A stretch of DNA of 64,000 nucleotides from Salegentibacter holothuriorum (GTDB taxonomy: Bacteria > Bacteroidota > Bacteroidia > Flavobacteriales > Flavobacteriaceae), in assembly GCF_900168045.1 (NCBI RefSeq), contig NZ_FUYY01000008.1, positions 43,377-107,376 on the forward strand, written 5' to 3'. The position numbers and the translations under genes are program-made. Of this stretch, positions 61,385 through 64,000 are shown piece by piece (the first letter of the stretch is position 1; each line of letters starts with the position of its first letter). The notes under the pieces were generated by a model. It saw nothing but the letters and a program-made list of their open reading frames with translations. It was not told the origin of the DNA and ran no database searches.

Positions 61385-61493
61385 CCGCGAAATCAATTTA
61401 CTCGATAATCGAGATTAAATGCTCCGAGGCTTGCCTCGAAATCAAATTATATTTTCCAATAATAATGCTTCGTGAGCTTGCTCCGAAGTTGTT
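61385..61493. repeat. Dispersed repeat with exact 50-bp inverted partner, copy 4
   Basis: 61444-61493 is the exact reverse complement of 48211-48260. The preceding part (ACTCGATAATCGAG, GAGGCTTGCCTCG) matches the copies at 49531 and 59501 in reverse orientation. It abuts the stop codon of the M20 gene. Confidence 0.82.
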
Positions 61494-62884
61494 TACTCCT
61501 GGCTCATCTCGGTAAAATATTTATAAAACCATGGGATGGTTTCTATGCCTTTTAAATAGTTCCAAACTCCAAAATGTTCGTTAGGGGAGTGGATGGCATC
61601 GGTATCAAACCCAAAGCCCATTAAAATAATCTTGCTTTTTAGTTCTTTTTCAAAAAGGGAAACTATAGGAATACTCCCACCACTACGCTGCGGAATTGGG
61701 GTTTTTCCAAAAGAGGCTTCATAAGCTTTGCTCGCTGCCTTATAACCAATATTATCTATTGGGGTCACATATCCCTGTCCACCGTGATGAGGTTTTACTT
61801 CAACGGTAACCGAATCTGGGGCAATACTTTCAAAATGTTTTTTAAAGAGTTGGGTGATCTCTTTCCAATCCTGGTTTGGAACCAAACGCATAGATATTTT
61901 TGCAAAAGCCTTTGACGGAAGTACCGTTTTGGCACCTTCCCCAATATAACCGCCCCACATGCCGTTTACGTCTAAGGTTGGGCGAATAGAAGCTCTTTCT
62001 AAAGTAGAATAACCTGCCTCTCCGTGAACATCTTTAATAGCAATTTTTTTCTTGTAAGCTTCTTCATCGTAAGGCGCTTCGGCCATTTTCGCACGTTCTT
62101 CTTTGCTCAATTCTTCAACCTTATCATAAAAACCGGGAACAGTGATATGATTGTTTTCATCGGTTAAAGAAGAAATCATTTGATTAAGAATATTAATAGG
62201 GTTTGCTACGGCGCCACCATATAAACCAGAATGCAGGTCTCTATTTGGCCCGGTAACTTCCACTTCCACATAGGAGAGTCCGCGAAGTCCCGTAGTGATA
62301 GACGGCGTGTCTTTAGCTATCATTCCAGTGTCTGAAATAAGGATCACATCGTTGGCAAGTTTCTCTATGTTGTTTTCTATAAACCAACCTAAATGTTCAC
62401 TACCCACTTCTTCTTCTCCTTCAATCATAAACTTCACGTTACAGGGGAGCTCATTGTTTTTGGTCATATACTCCAGCGCTTTTACGTGCATAAACATCTG
62501 GCCTTTATCGTCACAGGCACCGCGGGCAAAAATTGCACCTTCGGGATGAATTTCGGTTTCCTTGATCACGGGTTCAAAAGGAGGGGAGTTCCAGAGGTCT
62601 AAAGGGTCTGGTGGTTGTACATCATAATGGCCATAAACCAGAACGGTAGGAAGGTTTTTATCAATTATTCGCTCTCCATAAACCACAGGATGACCCGGGG
62701 TTTCGCAAATTTCGGCAGAATCACAGCCGGCTTCCAATAAATTTTTCTTCACCGCTTCTGCGGTTTTTATCATGGAATCCTTGTAATTCGAGTCGGCGCT
62801 TATCGATGGAATTTTCAGTAAATCAATGAGTTCGCTAAGGAATCTATCTTTATTTTCCTCAACATATTTTTTAATATCGGTCAT
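61493..62884 (-). CDS. M20-family dipeptidase
   Basis: A 463-residue cytoplasmic metallopeptidase of the dipeptidase/carnosinase type. Zinc ligands and catalytic residues are in LVYGHYDVQPPD (H86, catalytic D88), RGACDDKG (bridging D125/D126) and IEGEEEVGS (general base and ligand near E157-E158). A dimerisation/lid domain lies at about 215-370, and the C-terminal ligand histidine is in DAIHSPNEHFG. Typical length. No operon partner; a dispersed repeat touches its 3' end. It probably recycles dipeptides. Confidence 0.94.
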   Translation of the reverse strand: MTDIKKYVEENKDRFLSELIDLLKIPSISADSNYKDSMIKTAEAVKKNLLEAGCDSAEICETPGHPVVYGERIIDKNLPTVLVYGHYDVQPPDPLDLWNSPPFEPVIKETEIHPEGAIFARGACDDKGQMFMHVKALEYMTKNNELPCNVKFMIEGEEEVGSEHLGWFIENNIEKLANDVILISDTGMIAKDTPSITTGLRGLSYVEVEVTGPNRDLHSGLYGGAVANPINILNQMISSLTDENNHITVPGFYDKVEELSKEERAKMAEAPYDEEAYKKKIAIKDVHGEAGYSTLERASIRPTLDVNGMWGGYIGEGAKTVLPSKAFAKISMRLVPNQDWKEITQLFKKHFESIAPDSVTVEVKPHHGGQGYVTPIDNIGYKAASKAYEASFGKTPIPQRSGGSIPIVSLFEKELKSKIILMGFGFDTDAIHSPNEHFGVWNYLKGIETIPWFYKYFTEMSQE

Positions 62885-62932
62885 ACTTAAAATTTTAACT
62901 GAGATAAAGGTAAAAAAAATATTTCCAGACTA

Positions 62933-62962
62933 TTTGTGAATTGAAACATTTATGTATATTTG
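62933..62962 (+). promoter_or_regulatory. Promoter of tRNA-Leu (-33 TTTG and -7 TATATTTG)
   Basis: TTTG at 62933-62936 and TATATTTG at 62955-62962 are 18 bases apart, close to the Bacteroidota TTTG-N19-TAnnTTTG consensus. The block after the -7 box, GCAACCGCTTA, is nearly the same as before tRNA-Arg. Confidence 0.6.
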
Positions 62963-62995
62963 CAACCGCTTAGTTAAAGCAACACATATTGAAAT

Positions 62996-63077
62996 GCGGG
63001 CGTGGTGGAATTGGTAGACACGCTAGACTTAGGATCTAGTGCCTTACGGTGTGAGAGTTCGAGTCTCTCCGCCCGCA
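62996..63077 (+). tRNA. tRNA-Leu (anticodon UAG)
   Basis: The acceptor stem GCGGGCG pairs with CGCCCGC; the discriminator is A. The anticodon loop CTTAGGA holds anticodon TAG. A class II variable arm (TGCCTTACGGTG region) and T loop TTCGAGT follow, as expected for leucine. CCA is not encoded. Confidence 0.96.
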
Positions 63078-63086
63078 CAAAGGGAT

Positions 63087-63117
63087 AAGCCGACTTGAAA
63101 GAGTCGGCTTTTTTGTT
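63087..63117 (+). terminator. Terminator after tRNA-Leu
   Basis: AAGCCGACT and AGTCGGCTT form a 9-bp stem with a short loop, followed by TTTTTG and TTTT. Confidence 0.9.
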
Positions 63118-63763
63118 TTGGTACAACATAGGTAACACATTAATTGAATTTTTATGATTTGGTGAATTTTAGGTTCAATTAATATTAAAAACTTAGGGAA
63201 ACATTGAATTTCTTCCAGAATATATGATTGAGATGTTTATGAAGTATCGAGTTAAGCCCCAAGTTTCCCAAATGCTTTATTACTAGTCCATTAAGAATTT
63301 AAAGCCAGTGGTGATGGTACTTGAGTTAAAAGAGGTAACTCCATCATAAAGGATAGAATTTTAAATATGGATTTTTAAGTCCAAATTTCCAGATATGTGC
63401 TTTGGTAAAAATATCTGGGTAGATATCCCAAATCCAAACTGATTTCCCTCTGTATTCTGATGAGTCATAATTAGATATGTAAAATTCATTTGTGGATAAA
63501 GCAGTTTCATATAGGCTGTTTTAAAGTATTTTTGGCATAACTTCAACTTCTCATCTTTTAATAGTTAAGGACGCAATTCTAATTCCTTAAGCTTTCCCTT
63601 TTATTTTTGTCTTGGAAGTAATTTATTTCAATTAAAAATTTCATTTAAAATTTTTAATCCTCTATGTAATACTTAGTTTGATATAAAAATTTATTGCATA
63701 TCCGTAATTATTCCAATATTAAGGAATTTATCCTATATTAGATGAGTTGTAATAATTCAAGTT
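63118..63763. other. Non-coding region between tRNA-Leu and the transposase
   Basis: No credible gene; one short frame on the minus strand (63361-63546) has no recognisable protein features. Being between a tRNA gene and an insertion sequence, this stretch may be decayed mobile DNA, but I see no tRNA-end duplication. The terminal inverted repeat of the insertion sequence should lie near 63700 but cannot be confirmed without the other end. Confidence 0.5.
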
Positions 63764-64000
63764 ATGGATATTTTTTCATTCACAGTACATTTCACAGATG
63801 AAGAGAGTTGTCGTTTACATTATAAAGCACAACGCGATAAGGAAGGTGTCACCTGCAATAGATGTGGCGGCACATCACATTATTGGCTCAAAAACAAGTG
63901 GGCCTACCAGTGTAAATCCTGTGAGGCACGACAGACCTTGCGTAGCGGAACTATAATGGAAAACTCAAATCTATCTTTTTTGATTTGGTATAAAACTATT
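63764..64000 (+). mobile_element. IS1595-family transposase, N-terminal part (cut by window end)
   Basis: The frame opens MDIFSFTVHFTDEESC and stays open to the window edge (79 codons). It shows the N-terminal zinc ribbon of IS1595/ISXO2-like transposases: CNRCGG at about 31-36 and CKSCEARQTLRSGTIMENS at about 52-70. The latter, with the SGTIME step, is a family hallmark. The DDE catalytic domain lies beyond the window. Confidence 0.88.

Noticed and set aside
63361..63546. 61-codon minus-strand frame downstream of tRNA-Leu
   Set aside because: No start context, no recognisable motif, and the surrounding DNA looks like non-coding AT-rich sequence.
62996..64000. A second tRNA-integrated island at tRNA-Leu
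   Set aside because: A transposase lies downstream, but no integrase and no duplicated tRNA end is visible before the window ends.

Overview
The window looks like a chromosomal segment of a marine or saline member of the Flavobacteriaceae (Bacteroidota). It is AT-rich, has SusC/SusD pairs driven by ECF sigma/FecR modules, a Bacteroidota-type tyrosine recombinase, TAnnTTTG-type -7 boxes, and a clade II (Sec-type, lipoprotein) nitrous oxide reductase cluster. The genus cannot be fixed from the sequence; Salegentibacter/Gramella/Zunongwangia-like relatives are a guess.

Layout: (1) 1-1350, housekeeping genes: end of a probable tpiA, prmA, clpS, tRNA-Arg(ACG). (2) 1325-22864, a genomic island of about 21.5 kb in the tRNA-Arg gene. 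It has an IntDOT-like integrase next to the tRNA and an exact 24-bp copy of the tRNA 3' end at the far side. It carries a Fic protein and a compact catabolic locus. One arm (minus strand) encodes a periplasmic GH63 alpha-glucosidase, a fused hydroxylysine kinase/phospho-lyase and a periplasmic GH2 beta-galactosidase. The other arm (plus strand) encodes ECF sigma, FecR, SusC, SusD, a DUF1338 (HglS-type) 2-oxoadipate decarboxylase/hydroxylase and an ALDH7-type 2-aminoadipate-semialdehyde dehydrogenase. (3) 23352-38802, a second ECF/FecR/SusCD locus with a DUF4832-like protein, sulfatase, GH20, MYORG-like GH31 and a porin. (4) 40174-50456, nitrous oxide respiration: cytochrome c, fasciclin-like lipoprotein, nosZ, membrane protein, nosL, nosD, nosF, nosY, then a Crp/Fnr regulator, a polytopic membrane protein and the Fe-S repair protein ScdA/RIC. 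(5) 50665-56216, an exonuclease/GIY-YIG fusion, then a membrane-anchored receiver protein, a cysteine-rich histidine-kinase-like ATPase and a reverse transcriptase. (6) 56374-64000, small and accessory genes rich in short dispersed repeats, a DUF1801/Usp pair, an M20 dipeptidase, tRNA-Leu(UAG), and the start of an IS1595-type transposase cut by the window end.

The most interesting inference concerns the island. Its enzymes line up as a route for glucosyl-galactosyl-hydroxylysine, the O-glycan unit of collagen. SusCD would import it, GH63 would remove the alpha-1,2-glucose, GH2 would remove the beta-galactose, the fusion protein would convert hydroxylysine through 5-phosphohydroxylysine to 2-aminoadipate semialdehyde, ALDH7 would oxidise that to 2-aminoadipate, and, after a transamination not encoded here, DUF1338 would turn 2-oxoadipate into 2-hydroxyglutarate. 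I know of no published description of such a locus, but I could not search. A second candidate novelty is the receiver/kinase/reverse transcriptase cluster, which resembles a defence locus. A third point is a pair of perfect TATGA-N6-TCATA palindromes, one before the nos cluster and one before scdA, with a Crp/Fnr gene between the two genes.
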